The notes: generated from the letters alone by a model not told the origin. DNA of 63,195 nucleotides from a bacterium HR11 (GCA_002898535.1 BEHN01000018.1:1-63195); one strand, 5' to 3'; positions 39,243 through 48,886 are shown, numbered from the stretch's first letter. Numbers and translations: made by a program.

Positions 39243-41660
39243 CTACCAGGCGGCTCGTAAGGTCAGCAGGACTTTCCGTTCCGGCAGGTACTGCGCCGGA
39301 TTGAAGGCCGTCGCCACCGTGATGGGCACCCGCCGGTTCGTGAGGTTTTCCCCGCCGAGGGTCAGCCACACATCGGGGTTCGAGCGAAACCGCACGGCGA
39401 CCTGCCCGTTGAGGTACAGGTACGAGGGCATCCGGTCGGCCGCCGGAGACATCGCCATCGCGTGGGGCGCCTCGTGATCCTCATGCCCGGCTTCGGCGTG
39501 CTCATGAACCGGCAGGCCGCTGGCCCAGGTCCCCGACAGGGACGCCCGAAGCCACGGCCAAGGGGCCGCCGTGACGATGCCCGTAACCGTATGCCGCTGG
39601 TCCATCGGGGCGGGAAACTTACCGGCCTCAAAGGGGCTCATCTCCGACCGAGCCCCGAAGCCGCCCGTCACGGGCCCATAGAAGTCGTGCCACGCCAGCG
39701 TGTAGTTCAGGATGAAGCTCACCGGGACGGACCGGCTTTCGAAGCGGGCCTGCGTCTCGAAGCCCCGGACCCGCTCGGCCCGGAAGTTCACGTAGGGAAA
39801 CCACTCGAGGGGAAAGTCCCCGACCGTCAGCTCGTTGACCGTGTGGTACACGTTCCGACCGTACCGATAAAAGCCGGCCGTTTGAAATGTCCAGGCTTCA
39901 CGAGTCCATCGGAATCCGACCTCCCACACATCGGCTACCAAGGACCGCACGGGCGTCGAGTCATGCGTGACCGAACTCAGCAGGTAGTTCTCGATCGGCG
40001 GCGACCACACCAAGCGGCCATAACTAAGCAAGACTGAATAAGGACCGTCGGGCGGACCCAGGGTCACGTTCAGCCGCGGCGACACGTAGCTTGCTGACTC
40101 TAACGCCTGGACGCGATCCCACCGCAGACCGACATTCCCCCGGACCCACCGGGCGAGGGCCCAGTGTTGCTCGACAAACAGGCCCGCCAGCCATCCGTCG
40201 TCCCGGGCGCTCCACATCGACGGAAGCGACACGCCGGGGCCCTGGACGACGGCATGGAGGCCGGCCAGGTCCGCCGGCCGCAGAAAGGCCCGTGCAGGAT
40301 GTGCATGAGCGGCCGCATGCGCGGCCCGGGCGTCCAGCGACTCGTCCCAGGTCAGGCGCCGAAGCTGAACGCCGCCCCGGAGGGTCCACTCGGGCCGCCA
40401 CGTGTAACCGACGACGACGTCCAGGTGGCCGACCCCGTCCCGGCGACGGCCACGCCCCCAGAGGTGCTGACCGTCGTGAAGGGCCTCCAGCCGCTGGGTC
40501 TGGAGGGACCACCCCGTGCGAATCGACACCTGCCAGCGGCCTCCGACATAGTCCGTCTCGAAGAGACCGCTGACCTCTGTCAGACGGCTTTCTTGTTCCA
40601 GCCGTTCGGGCGCTGCCGGGTCGAAGGGGATTTGAAAACGGCCGCCGTTGAACATGAGGGTCAGGGCCGACAGCCATCGGTCGCTCCACCGATAGTCGCC
40701 CCGTACGAAAAGCCGCAGGGCCCGACCCCGGTCGTGGGCGACCTCCAGGGCCCGGGGCTGGAAGTACTCGTCGCTCTGAAGGCCGGACAGATTCGTATAG
40801 AGACCCCACCGGTCCCCGCCCGCCCCCAGGGCCACCCGACCCAGCCAGGTGCCCGGCGAGCCGCCCCCGGCCTCGACCTGACCCGTCGTACCCCGAACGC
40901 CGAGGCCGCTCTGCGGCACCGCGTCCATCACGCCCATGAAGCGCCATCCATACTCGGCCGCGTAACCGCCCGTCCGGAGTTGAATCCAGCGGAACACGCT
41001 CGGGTCCGGACCGAGGCCGAAGACGGGGTTCATCGTCCACAAAGCGGTCGTCCCGTTGATGTTGTAGCCGATGGCCGTCTCGGCGCCCCGGACGTGGGCG
41101 ATGTCGTTATGCGACCGGACGACGCCGGGCGACGTCTCGGCCAGGAGGTCCTGCAACTGCCAGCGGCGGCTCACGGCCACGTCCCCCGTCAGGGTCGAGG
41201 AAAGGACGTAGGCCGTCGCAGGCGACTGAAGCTGTTCCGGACCTCGCGGCGCCCGGACTTCGACGGTCCCCGCCGCCTGAGGAATCAGCTGTTGGGGGAT
41301 GCGGACGACGACCGTCGCCCGTTCATTGGGTCGAGCCAGGACTTCCCTCGACTCGACCGGCCGGTCCAGGTACAGGACCTCGACCCGATATCGACCCGCC
41401 GGAAGCGGGACGTACCAGGTCCCGGCTTCCAGAAGAGTCGGGGCGGTCAAAATCGGCCCGTCGGGTTCCATGGGCCGAACCCGGACGGTCACGTCCTGAA
41501 GGGGCGGCTCGACCCGCACGAAGAGCTCACCCCACTGGGCCGCCCTGGCGGGCTGGACGCCCATCGTCAGCATCAAGAGGGTGCCTATGAACACGAAGGG
41601 GCCCGTTCGGAATGCCCCGGTAGAGACCTGTATCCGTCGATCGATCGACCGAGGATTCAT
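39243..41660 (-). CDS. TonB-dependent outer-membrane receptor with His-rich segment
   Basis: The 805-residue protein has a signal peptide (to about A-R-A-A), a carboxypeptidase-regulatory-like beta domain (about 45-130), a plug (L-Q-D-L-L-A-E-T-S-P-G-V-V, I-R-G-A-E-like V-R-G-A-E-T) and a 22-strand-type barrel ending in a terminal aromatic (L-T-L-R-A-A-W). Just before the last strands lies H-E-H-A-E-A-G-H-E-D-H-E-A-P-H-A-M-A-M, which suggests metal binding in an outer loop. The substrate is unknown; copper, nickel or lanthanide uptake are all conceivable. GGGAGG precedes ATG 41660. A Cys-rich small gene lies upstream in the same direction. Confidence 0.9.
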   Translation of the reverse strand: MNPRSIDRRIQVSTGAFRTGPFVFIGTLLMLTMGVQPARAAQWGELFVRVEPPLQDVTVRVRPMEPDGPILTAPTLLEAGTWYVPLPAGRYRVEVLYLDRPVESREVLARPNERATVVVRIPQQLIPQAAGTVEVRAPRGPEQLQSPATAYVLSSTLTGDVAVSRRWQLQDLLAETSPGVVRSHNDIAHVRGAETAIGYNINGTTALWTMNPVFGLGPDPSVFRWIQLRTGGYAAEYGWRFMGVMDAVPQSGLGVRGTTGQVEAGGGSPGTWLGRVALGAGGDRWGLYTNLSGLQSDEYFQPRALEVAHDRGRALRLFVRGDYRWSDRWLSALTLMFNGGRFQIPFDPAAPERLEQESRLTEVSGLFETDYVGGRWQVSIRTGWSLQTQRLEALHDGQHLWGRGRRRDGVGHLDVVVGYTWRPEWTLRGGVQLRRLTWDESLDARAAHAAAHAHPARAFLRPADLAGLHAVVQGPGVSLPSMWSARDDGWLAGLFVEQHWALARWVRGNVGLRWDRVQALESASYVSPRLNVTLGPPDGPYSVLLSYGRLVWSPPIENYLLSSVTHDSTPVRSLVADVWEVGFRWTREAWTFQTAGFYRYGRNVYHTVNELTVGDFPLEWFPYVNFRAERVRGFETQARFESRSVPVSFILNYTLAWHDFYGPVTGGFGARSEMSPFEAGKFPAPMDQRHTVTGIVTAAPWPWLRASLSGTWASGLPVHEHAEAGHEDHEAPHAMAMSPAADRMPSYLYLNGQVAVRFRSNPDVWLTLGGENLTNRRVPITVATAFNPAQYLPERKVLLTLRAAW

Positions 41661-41697
41661 GTGCGACCTCCCCAGACAATAAAGGGCAAGTTGCATA

Positions 41698-41804
41698 GAA
41701 CTCGTCTCAAAACCCTCTCCCCGAGAGAATTCCTTTCAGAAACCCTCTCTCTGTGGGGGAGGGTCGGGTGAGGACCGGAATCTCCGGAATTTTGAGACGA
41801 GTTC
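41698..41804. mobile_element. MITE-like element with 15-bp terminal inverted repeats
   Basis: GAACTCGTCTCAAAA (41698-41712) and its exact complement TTTTGAGACGAGTTC (41790-41804) bound 107 bp with internal CCCTCTCCC / GGGAGGG inverted segments. No coding capacity. It sits between the TonB receptor and the Cys-rich small gene. No clear target-site duplication is seen. Confidence 0.75.
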
Positions 41805-41926
41805 AGATAGACAGCGCCTACGATAAGGCGCCCCAGGCATGAAGACCTGACGCCGCGACCCGCCGGATTCCTTGACGGGACGCCTAAAGCGTCAGGATCA
41901 ACCCGACGTGAGGGATTCTGGATAGA

Positions 41927-42301
41927 TCAAACAGATGTCCGGGGAGGCGGCTCGGGTAAGTCGGGTGGGCTTTCAAATCGGGATAGGAAGGACCCTATCC
42001 CGTCCTCGAAAGCGGCAGGGGGCTCAGGCGTCCAGGAAAGAGAAGAAGGCTCGACCCAAAGGGTCAGGTAGGCCAGCCCGGCCTCGGGATAGCCCCTCCA
42101 TCGACAGGGTTCGAGACGGGGAACCGAGGAAGTCGGGTGACAACAGCAGACACCATCGCTACAACCGCAGGTGTGGGCCGGCGTCCCATAGATGGCCATC
42201 CCCAAGAGGAAGACTCGCAAGGCGATTCCGACAGCCAGTAGAACCGCCGTCTTGCGCGTCCACAGCCGCCCTACCTTCCGACGGTATCGTCGACCCTGCA
42301 T
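41927..42301 (-). CDS. Cys-rich small membrane or exported protein
   Basis: The 124-residue protein has basic residues, one hydrophobic segment (about 17-40), then the cluster H-T-C-G-C-S-D-G-V-C-C-C-H-P, and a Pro-rich tail. Five cysteines and two histidines within 14 residues suggest metal binding outside the cytoplasm. It lies 270 bp upstream of the TonB receptor in the same direction, separated by a MITE, so a shared role in metal handling is plausible. The family is not recognised. Confidence 0.65.
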   Translation of the reverse strand: MQGRRYRRKVGRLWTRKTAVLLAVGIALRVFLLGMAIYGTPAHTCGCSDGVCCCHPTSSVPRLEPCRWRGYPEAGLAYLTLWVEPSSLSWTPEPPAAFEDGIGSFLSRFESPPDLPEPPPRTSV

Positions 42302-42544
42302 CCGATGACTCCAGGGGCCTGGGTACTATCCTACCGATGGGGGGGCTTTCCGTCAAGTGGTTGTCTTGGGGTCGTGGCAAGCAAGCGGGTCCCGTAGGGG
42401 CGGCCCGTCGAGTCGCGCCCTACGTGTCAGGCGTACGTCACGCTGACAACTGGACGGTCGCCTCGCATGCCGATAAAATCAATCGAGCGGTGTAAAATTG
42501 GTATCTTGCGTTCGGGATAATCCGCACACTGTGACCGGGCACCG

Positions 42545-42655
42545 GCGATGTTTCAAAGTGACGGAGTGATGGAGTGACGAAGTGACGATGGAAGGATGGT
42601 GATCCCGACCGGCCCGTCGGCCCAAGACCGTGGCTCGTCCCTTCGCTACGTTGAG
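42545..42655. repeat. Mosaic element core (partial copy)
   Basis: TTTCAAAGTGACGGAGTGAT and GACCGGCCCGTCGGCCCAAG match the core of the copies at 26850 and 34660, without clear arms. The rest of the 42302-42709 gap shows no gene. Confidence 0.7.
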
Positions 42656-42709
42656 TATCCGCCGTACGGGACTGTATCTTTGGAAATGTAGAGACCGGGA
42701 ATTGCGCAG

Positions 42710-43783
42710 ATGCGGCTGGCCGATCTCTATCAGGCGTCTGACCAAGAGCGGCGCCAGGCCCGAAAACGGGGGATTTTGCTGGCGACGGCCGGCTATCTAC
42801 TGGCCCTGGGGGTTCTCCTGTTTTTACGCTTTGTCGGCGTCACTCGATTTTCGATAGCCCAGTGGCTGGAGGCCCTCGGGTGGACGGTAGCGACCCAGGC
42901 CGTCTTGTGGTCGGTCCCTCACTTCGGGTGGGACGTCCTCTTGAAGTGGGACCGGCATTACATTTACGTCCCGATGGTCGTGGCGGCCTTCCTGCTCAAT
43001 GGCTACATCTACATGGCCCCCGAGAGCCGATTCATCCTCATGATGGCTTGGTTTGCCGCCCTGCTGTATACGGCCGGCTATGCCGGCTTCCTGCCTGTCC
43101 TGACCCTTAGCCTCCTGTTTGCGGCCTGCTACCTGGTCGTCGTTTTTGGGCTGACGGACCCGGCTCATATCGGGTCGGTGGAGTTTGAGTTCATCGTCGT
43201 GGGGGCCTTTCTCATCATTACGGCCTATGCGGCGGTCGTGTTTGAGGGTCTCCGGCGGGACCGCCGGGCCATGAAACAGCTCCAGCGCCAGCTCCTGGAG
43301 ATTTCTATCACGGACCCCATGACGGGGCTTTACAACTACCGGGAGTTCTACCGTCGCTTGCGGGAGGAAATCCACCGGGCCGAACGCTACGGCCGGTCCT
43401 TCACGCTCTTGATCGTGGACATCGACCGCCTGAAGGCCGTCAACGACCTGTATGGCCACCTCAAGGGAGACGAGCTGATCCAGCAGGTCGCCCGCCTGAT
43501 CAAGGAGAACGTCCGTCCGAGCGACATCGCTTACCGTTACGGCGGAGACGAATTCTTCATCCTCCTCCCGGAGACGTCTCCCGAGGGGGCCCGAACTGTG
43601 GCCGACCGACTCGGCCGCGTCGTCGCCGCGACCCCTTTCCCGGTCCAACCGAACCAGGTCATTCATCCTACGGTGAGCATCGGACTGGCCGCCTACCCTG
43701 AGCACGGCCGGACGACTGAAGAAATCATCGCGGCCGCTGACCGCGCCCTCTATGCCGCCAAGCAGGCCCGCTCCTCGACGTGA
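42710..43783 (+). CDS. Membrane-bound diguanylate cyclase (GGDEF)
   Basis: The 357-residue protein has about six membrane segments (residues 20-185) and a C-terminal GGDEF domain. The active site Y-G-G-D-E-F-F-I is intact, D-P-M-T-G-L-Y-N-Y-R and D-I-D-R-L-K-A-V-N-D are present, and an inhibitory site R-P-S-D lies five residues upstream of the GGDEF motif. It should make cyclic di-GMP with product feedback. No EAL or PilZ gene is near. The pilus genes are a possible output but lie 37 kb away. Confidence 0.93.
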   Translation: MRLADLYQASDQERRQARKRGILLATAGYLLALGVLLFLRFVGVTRFSIAQWLEALGWTVATQAVLWSVPHFGWDVLLKWDRHYIYVPMVVAAFLLNGYIYMAPESRFILMMAWFAALLYTAGYAGFLPVLTLSLLFAACYLVVVFGLTDPAHIGSVEFEFIVVGAFLIITAYAAVVFEGLRRDRRAMKQLQRQLLEISITDPMTGLYNYREFYRRLREEIHRAERYGRSFTLLIVDIDRLKAVNDLYGHLKGDELIQQVARLIKENVRPSDIAYRYGGDEFFILLPETSPEGARTVADRLGRVVAATPFPVQPNQVIHPTVSIGLAAYPEHGRTTEEIIAAADRALYAAKQARSST

Positions 43784-44010
43784 CGACGTGAAGACGTGAG
43801 GGGCTCGACCCTATCCGTCGGACCCCTGCAGGCGGGGTCGCCCGCGTTCCGGCAGACGGGACGTCTGCGCTCCGTCCCAGGCCATCCCAAGGGTTGCCCC
43901 TACGCCTGACCGGCTCATCGGCCCAGGGCTTGGAATTGGCGTCGGTCGATTCGAAAGCGTACAATCATACCCGACATGTCTGAGACCTGTAGACCTCACG
44001 GAGGTCTTCG

Positions 44011-44436
44011 ATGGCGGCACCGAAATCTTCCGCTGTCCTGGCGGGGCCGGCCCTGATCCGGCTGAGTGCGGGCTTGCTCATAGCCCTTCTGCATGGGTGG
44101 CCAAAGGTCCTGACCGCTTACGGATACTTTGTCCACGGCCAGGAATGGCGCTTCATCAAGACTGTCGAGGACATCGGATTCCCGGCTCCGATCCTGTTTG
44201 CGATGCTCTCGACCCTGACGGAATTTGTCGGGGGTCTCCTGTTGGCCATCGGCCTCTGGACCCGCTATGCGGCCTTCTTTCTCCTATTCAACATGGCTGT
44301 GGCCGTATACCGCAATGTAAGCCGGGGCTCGTTGGATGAACTGGCATTGATGTACGCCCTCATTGCCCTTGCGTTCTTAATCTACGGCGGCGGGGCCTTT
44401 TCCTTGGACAGCCGCCTGCGAAAGTCCTTGGAGTGA
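44011..44436 (+). CDS. DoxX family membrane protein
   Basis: The 141-residue protein has four membrane segments with L-I-R-L-S-A-G-L-L-I-A-L-L-H-G-W-P-K, L-T-E-F-V-G-G-L-L-L-A-I-G-L-W-T-R-Y-A-A, and G-G-G-A-F-S-L-D, which match the DoxX family. Roles range from thiosulfate:quinone oxidoreductase subunit to redox-stress proteins; the exact role cannot be told. GGAGGT precedes the ATG. Confidence 0.92.
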   Translation: MAAPKSSAVLAGPALIRLSAGLLIALLHGWPKVLTAYGYFVHGQEWRFIKTVEDIGFPAPILFAMLSTLTEFVGGLLLAIGLWTRYAAFFLLFNMAVAVYRNVSRGSLDELALMYALIALAFLIYGGGAFSLDSRLRKSLE

Positions 44437-44439
44437 TGA

Positions 44440-44625
44440 CAGAGCCGCTCGGCCCGGGAGAATGGCGTCGGGACAGCCTTTCCCATCGCCCGGGAAGCAC
44501 GGTTTTTCAAAGGGACGGCGGGACGAGCCAGGGTGATGGATGGTTCATAACCGCTATGGGCTCATAGCCACATTGGCTCATAGCTCATAGCTGATGGCTC
44601 ATGGGACTATGAGCCATGAGCCCAT
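44440..44625. repeat. Mosaic element left arm and heptamers (copy G)
   Basis: The left arm CAGAGCCGCTCGGCCCGGGA ... CACGGTTTTTCAAAG (44440-44518) is followed by the core GGGACGAGCCAGG in reverse orientation and by TCATAGC/TCATGGC heptamers (44565-44620). No right arm is seen. Confidence 0.82.
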
Positions 44626-44740
44626 GCGGCGAGGGGTCGGGGAGACTTCGGGGCGACGTGGGGACTTGGAACGCCTGAGACCCCCTCTTGTGTCGCCCAC
44701 GTCGTGTCGTGTATCCTGAGACCACCGCCAGAGGCGCGTC

Positions 44741-45928
44741 ATGGCTCATCCCGTCGCCATCCTCAGTGCGGCCCGGACGCCCATCGGGAACTTCGGCGGC
44801 GTGTTTCTCCCCCTGACGGCCGTCGAGCTGGGCGTATGGGCCGCCCGGGAGGCCATCTACCGAGCAGGTCTGGAGCCCTCGGACGTCGAACTCACGATCA
44901 TGGGCATCGCCCGGCAGGCCGGGTGCGGCCCCAATCCGGCCCGCCAGGTCGCCTACCGGTGCGGCGTGCCCGTCGACCGGCCGGCCTTTACCGTCAACAT
45001 GGCGTGTGCTTCGAGTCTGCAGGCCCTGATTTCGGGCGTCCACGCGATTCAGATGGGCGACGCCCGCGTCGTGTTGGTCGGCGGCATGGAGTCCATGAGC
45101 CGTGTGCCCTACATGCTGGACCGGGCTCGCTTTGAGGGCTACCGCCTCGGCGACGGCGTCCTCATCGACGGCAACTACCGGGACGGGTTCCTGGACCCCC
45201 TCAGCGGCCTCCTGATGGGCCAAACGGCCGAGAACTTAGCCCGGCGATACCGTATCTCCCGGGAAGAGCAGGACGCCTACGCCCTGCGGAGTCATCAGCG
45301 GGCCGTTTGGGCGACCCAGACGGGCCGCTTCCGGGACGAGATCGTGCCCGTCTCCGTACCCCAGCGGCGGGGTGAGCCGGTCCTTGTCGACCGGGATGAG
45401 CACCCCCGGCCGGATACGTCGCTGGAGAAGCTGGCTCAACTCCCGCCGGTTTTCCAGGAGAACGGGACGGTCACGGCGGGGAATTCCTCCGGGATCACCG
45501 ACGGGGCGGCGGCCCTCCTCTTGACTCGGGCGGACATCGCCGAACGGCTGGGTCGGACACCCTTGGCCATCGTCGAGGCGTACACGGTCGTCGGCGTGCC
45601 GCCCGAGATCATGGGGATCGGCCCCGTGCCGGCCGTCCGCCGGCTCTTGGAGAAGACGGGCCTCCATTTAGAGGCCTTCGAGCTGATCGAATGTAACGAG
45701 GCTTTCGCGGCGCAGGTCCTGGCCGTCGAACGGGAGCTTCAGTGGGACCCGGACATCGTGAACGTCAACGGTGGGGCCATCGCTTTAGGCCATCCTATCG
45801 GGGCGACGGGGGCCCGCATCGTCACGACGCTTTTGTACGAAATGCAGAAGCGGGGCGTGCGACGGGGCCTGGCGACCCTGTGCGTGAGCGGCGGCCTGGG
45901 CGTCGCCGTCTCGCTGGTCCGGCCGTGA
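44741..45928 (+). CDS. Acetyl-CoA C-acyltransferase (thiolase)
   Basis: The 395-residue enzyme condenses or cleaves acyl-CoA thioesters. It shows the nucleophile Cys89 (N-M-A-C-A-S-S-L-Q), [30 protein letters not shown] with the catalytic His, and the second Cys in L-C-V-S-G-G-L-G. Length and order fit an acetyl-CoA acetyltransferase. No other beta-oxidation or butanoate gene adjoins it, so direction is uncertain. Confidence 0.95.
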   Translation: MAHPVAILSAARTPIGNFGGVFLPLTAVELGVWAAREAIYRAGLEPSDVELTIMGIARQAGCGPNPARQVAYRCGVPVDRPAFTVNMACASSLQALISGVHAIQMGDARVVLVGGMESMSRVPYMLDRARFEGYRLGDGVLIDGNYRDGFLDPLSGLLMGQTAENLARRYRISREEQDAYALRSHQRAVWATQTGRFRDEIVPVSVPQRRGEPVLVDRDEHPRPDTSLEKLAQLPPVFQENGTVTAGNSSGITDGAAALLLTRADIAERLGRTPLAIVEAYTVVGVPPEIMGIGPVPAVRRLLEKTGLHLEAFELIECNEAFAAQVLAVERELQWDPDIVNVNGGAIALGHPIGATGARIVTTLLYEMQKRGVRRGLATLCVSGGLGVAVSLVRP

Positions 45929-46063
45929 TGGCTGTGCCGGGGCCTGGGTATCGTCACCTCAACTTGCTACCTTGCCCTTTTATCTTCTATCTGCCCACCT
46001 GCCGACTGCCGAACTGCCCATCTGCTCAAGACGGTTGCCTTGAACGGGCGCGGAGGAACCATC

Positions 46064-46915
46064 ATGCGCATGGCCACGGTCGGTCGGGCCGTCGTGCTCC
46101 TGGACCTGCTGGCGGGCTTCGTTTGGGCCCAATCCTTTAGCCGAGAGGACGTCCTCGACGTCCTCCAAAAGCATGTCCAGCAGGTCACTCAGGACCACGA
46201 TGGCGTCTATGTCTTAAAGGACCCCGAAACGGGTCAGACGCTGAAACTCAAGTTCGTGGAATTCCATCCCTCGGTCCGGCGGATCCAGAACTACGGGTTC
46301 TTCGCGTGTGCCGAGTTTCAGCCCGTCGGCGGCGATCCGGAACAGCGCTACGACATCGACTTCTGGGTGAAGCCGGAGGACGGCACGCTCAAGGTCATGG
46401 AGGTCCGCGTCCATAAGGAGCCTTATAACCTGAACGGCGAGTGGGTGATGAAAGCCCGCCAGCCCCAACCCTGGTGGTGGGCCATCGCCGGTGAACACGG
46501 CGGGGAAGCCGTCGGGGGCGAACGCAAGGCCTGGGAAGTGAAAGCGACCATCGACGGGCATGTGAAAAAGAATGCGGACGAGCACGGTGGATACTTCGTC
46601 ATCCAGGACGATAAGACGGGTCAGACGCTTCAGCTCGAAATGGTCCGCATTCATGACCCCGTACGGAAGCTCGTGAAGACGGGCCAGTACTTTGCGTGCG
46701 TCGACTTTCGGGAAAAGGGCGGACCGCCTGAAAAGCTCTGGGACCTCGACTTCTGGGTCGCCCCCAAGGACGGATCGCTGGAAGTCGTGCAGGTGAAAGT
46801 CCATAAGGAACCTAAGTTCGTCGACGGCCAGTGGGTCAAACAGCCCCGCTACAAATGGGAGGGCGAAGAGGTCCGGGAGATCAGCTTCGAGGTTTACGAC
46901 TACGGGGCGGCCTGA
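46064..46915 (+). CDS. Exported protein with two tandem copies of an unknown domain
   Basis: The 283-residue protein starts MRMATVGRAVVLLDLLAGFV, a signal peptide cut near V-W-A-Q. Two similar domains of about 100 residues follow: D-P-E-T-G-Q-T-L-K-L-K-F-V ... F-F-A-C-A-E-F ... Y-D-I-D-F-W-V-K-P-E-D-G-T-L-K-V and D-D-K-T-G-Q-T-L-Q-L-E-M-V ... Y-F-A-C-V-D-F ... W-D-L-D-F-W-V-A-P-K-D-G-S-L-E-V. Each has one Cys. The family is not recognised. GGAGG precedes ATG 46064. Confidence 0.82.
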   Translation: MRMATVGRAVVLLDLLAGFVWAQSFSREDVLDVLQKHVQQVTQDHDGVYVLKDPETGQTLKLKFVEFHPSVRRIQNYGFFACAEFQPVGGDPEQRYDIDFWVKPEDGTLKVMEVRVHKEPYNLNGEWVMKARQPQPWWWAIAGEHGGEAVGGERKAWEVKATIDGHVKKNADEHGGYFVIQDDKTGQTLQLEMVRIHDPVRKLVKTGQYFACVDFREKGGPPEKLWDLDFWVAPKDGSLEVVQVKVHKEPKFVDGQWVKQPRYKWEGEEVREISFEVYDYGAA

Positions 46916-47048
46916 GTGGGCGGCTGAATCCGGGTCGCAGGTTGCGACCTATGAATGGAACTGGACAAGGGCCGCGGTGGGCCGTGTTTGGGTTCAGGGG
47001 TGGAAGACCGAACACCGAAGACCGAATATATACATGGAGGTCGAAATC

Positions 47049-47153
47049 ATGCCGATGGAGGCCTTCGTGGCCGTCGCCGCCCTGCTCGGCGCGTCGATAG
47101 CGCTTCAACTATACCTGGCCGCCCATGGAGTCCAGCCCGGGACGACCAGCTGA
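47049..47153 (+). CDS. Small hydrophobic protein (34 residues)
   Basis: An ATG eight bases after GGAGGT opens a 34-codon frame starting MPMEAFVAVAALLGASIALQ and ending G-V-Q-P-G-T-T-S. It has a single membrane helix. It lies between the duplicated exported protein and the DUF3179 gene. The strong ribosome-binding site is the main support. Confidence 0.45.
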   Translation: MPMEAFVAVAALLGASIALQLYLAAHGVQPGTTS

Positions 47154-47372
47154 ATCGGCCCCGTACGGCCCTGGACGGTGCCCGACGAGACTCCACGGGA
47201 AGGCGACGGGGCGCATCATCTGCAGGCCTCCGACTTGACCGAGTAGTTCGCCTCTGAGGATCCGGTCCGGGCGGTCCCCGAATCCCGAAGTCTCCCCCGG
47301 CGGCCTGCGAAGGGGATTGTAGCGTCGCAGGCCGGAACGCCGTATAGATCGGGAAGCACCGGGGGGACCGAT

Positions 47373-48389
47373 ATGGGACGTCTTCCTGATGCCCGGTATT
47401 TTCGGAAGGCCGCCGGCTGGGCTACGGCCATCCTCCTCATAGCCGGCTTTTGGGCCCCGGTCCGGGCGGCCGACGACTGGAATGGCTTCGACGTCAGCTT
47501 CAGCCTCGTCCCCCGGGATCAAATTCTGCGAGGCGGTCCCCCGAAGGACGGTATCCCGGCTCTGACCTATCCGCCCGTCCGTCCGGCGGACCGGGCCGGC
47601 GACCTAAAGGCCGACGACTGGGTCGTCGGCGTCCGTATCGGCGCTGAAGCCCGGGCCTACCCCCTGCGGATCCTCGTCTGGCATGAGGCGGTCAACGATA
47701 CGCTGGGCGGGGTCCCCATCCTGGTGACTTACTGTCCGCTGTGCAATTCGGCCCTGGTCTTCGAACGCCATGTCGGGGGGCAGGTCCGGGAATTCGGCGT
47801 CAGCGGCCTCCTGTACAACTCGAACCTCCTTCTTTACGACCGTCAGCCGACGCCGTCCCAGGAAAGCCTGTGGAGTCAAGTCATGATGCGGGCCGTCACG
47901 GGGCCGGCGGCCCGGGCCGGCTGGAAGCTCACGCTGGTCCCCGCCGAGATGCTTCCCTGGGGCGATTGGAAGAGGCGATACCCGCAGACGACGGTCCTGT
48001 CCTTTCAAACCGGCCACGGTCGGAATTACTACCAAGACCCGTACCGGCGGTACCACCTCTTTCGAGACCAGGTCCTCTTTCCCGTATGGCTCCGCCGGCC
48101 GAAGCCGAAGGGTGTCTCTCTCAAGGACATGGTCGTCGTCGTGCAGGCCGACTCAGCCCTGCGGGCCTACCGTTTTGAAGACGTAAAAAGACAGACGCAG
48201 AGGACGGGATCCCTCGAGGACCGCCTCGGCTCCGTACGGGTGCGGCTCACGTACATCGAAAAAGGCCGCTGGGTCCGGGTTGAATCGCCGGACGAACCGG
48301 ACCGGCCCCTGCCCGTCGCCTACATGTACTGGTTTGCCCTGGCTTCCATGCTCCCCGACGTGGAAGTGTACGCGCCCGGGAGTCCGTGA
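47373..48389 (+). CDS. DUF3179 domain exported protein
   Basis: The 338-residue protein has a signal peptide to V-R-A-A-D-D and then the DUF3179 pattern: V-G-V-R-I-G-A-E-A-R-A-Y-P-L-R-I-L-V-W-H-E, V-T-Y-C-P-L-C-N-S-A-L-V-F-E-R, G-V-S-G-L-L-Y-N-S-N-L-L-L-Y-D-R, S-L-W-S-Q. The Y-C-P-L-C motif may hold a metal or redox pair. The biochemical role of the family is unknown. Confidence 0.93.
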   Translation: MGRLPDARYFRKAAGWATAILLIAGFWAPVRAADDWNGFDVSFSLVPRDQILRGGPPKDGIPALTYPPVRPADRAGDLKADDWVVGVRIGAEARAYPLRILVWHEAVNDTLGGVPILVTYCPLCNSALVFERHVGGQVREFGVSGLLYNSNLLLYDRQPTPSQESLWSQVMMRAVTGPAARAGWKLTLVPAEMLPWGDWKRRYPQTTVLSFQTGHGRNYYQDPYRRYHLFRDQVLFPVWLRRPKPKGVSLKDMVVVVQADSALRAYRFEDVKRQTQRTGSLEDRLGSVRVRLTYIEKGRWVRVESPDEPDRPLPVAYMYWFALASMLPDVEVYAPGSP

Positions 48390-48394
48390 GCGGG

Positions 48395-48862
48395 TCACAG
48401 GCCGGCCCGTTCGGGGGCTGGCGACGGCACCGCCTCAGGCACCGGCACGAGAAAGGCCAGGACCAGGCCATACCCCCAGTGGCGAAGGATTGACCCGACG
48501 GGCGCCATCATCCCCATCGGGGACTTCAGACCGGCGATCCCCATGTCCAGGAGGGGCATCATAAAGAGCCACACGCCAAAGACCGTCTGGACCGTGATGT
48601 AGAAGAGGACTCGAAACCAGACGGGCCCCCACAGATGGGGAGCCAGGGCGGCAAAGAGAATGCTTAGGATGACGCCGTTGCCGTAGTGCTGAAATACGCC
48701 GGCGGCCAGTCCCAGGTTGGTCTTCATCCCCAGGAGCCGGGGCACGTCCCACCACGTGGGCGTCCCCATCATGGCGGTCAGCAGAAAACCGACGACGTCG
48801 AACACCACCGTGCCGACGAGGCCGGCGACGATGACCCGGGTCCAGTCCATTCGGTGATGCAT
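48395..48862 (-). CDS. Small membrane protein of unknown function
   Basis: The 155-residue protein has four membrane segments and starts MHHRMDWTRVIVAGLVGTVV. G-V-F-Q-H-Y-G-N-G-V-I-L-S-I-L-F and G-L-K-S-P-M-G-M-M-A-P-V-G-S-I-L-R-H-W-G-Y-G are notable, with His residues at membrane edges. It is the last gene of a three-gene minus-strand unit after the Crp/Fnr and DsrE genes, so a redox- or gas-responsive role is possible. Family not recognised with confidence. Confidence 0.78.
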   Translation of the reverse strand: MHHRMDWTRVIVAGLVGTVVFDVVGFLLTAMMGTPTWWDVPRLLGMKTNLGLAAGVFQHYGNGVILSILFAALAPHLWGPVWFRVLFYITVQTVFGVWLFMMPLLDMGIAGLKSPMGMMAPVGSILRHWGYGLVLAFLVPVPEAVPSPAPERAGL

Positions 48863-48886
48863 AATCGTCCTCCTTTAGGCAACGAC

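Noticed and set aside
40164-41771. 535-codon plus-strand open frame
   Set aside because: It is the antisense of the TonB receptor and composition-driven.
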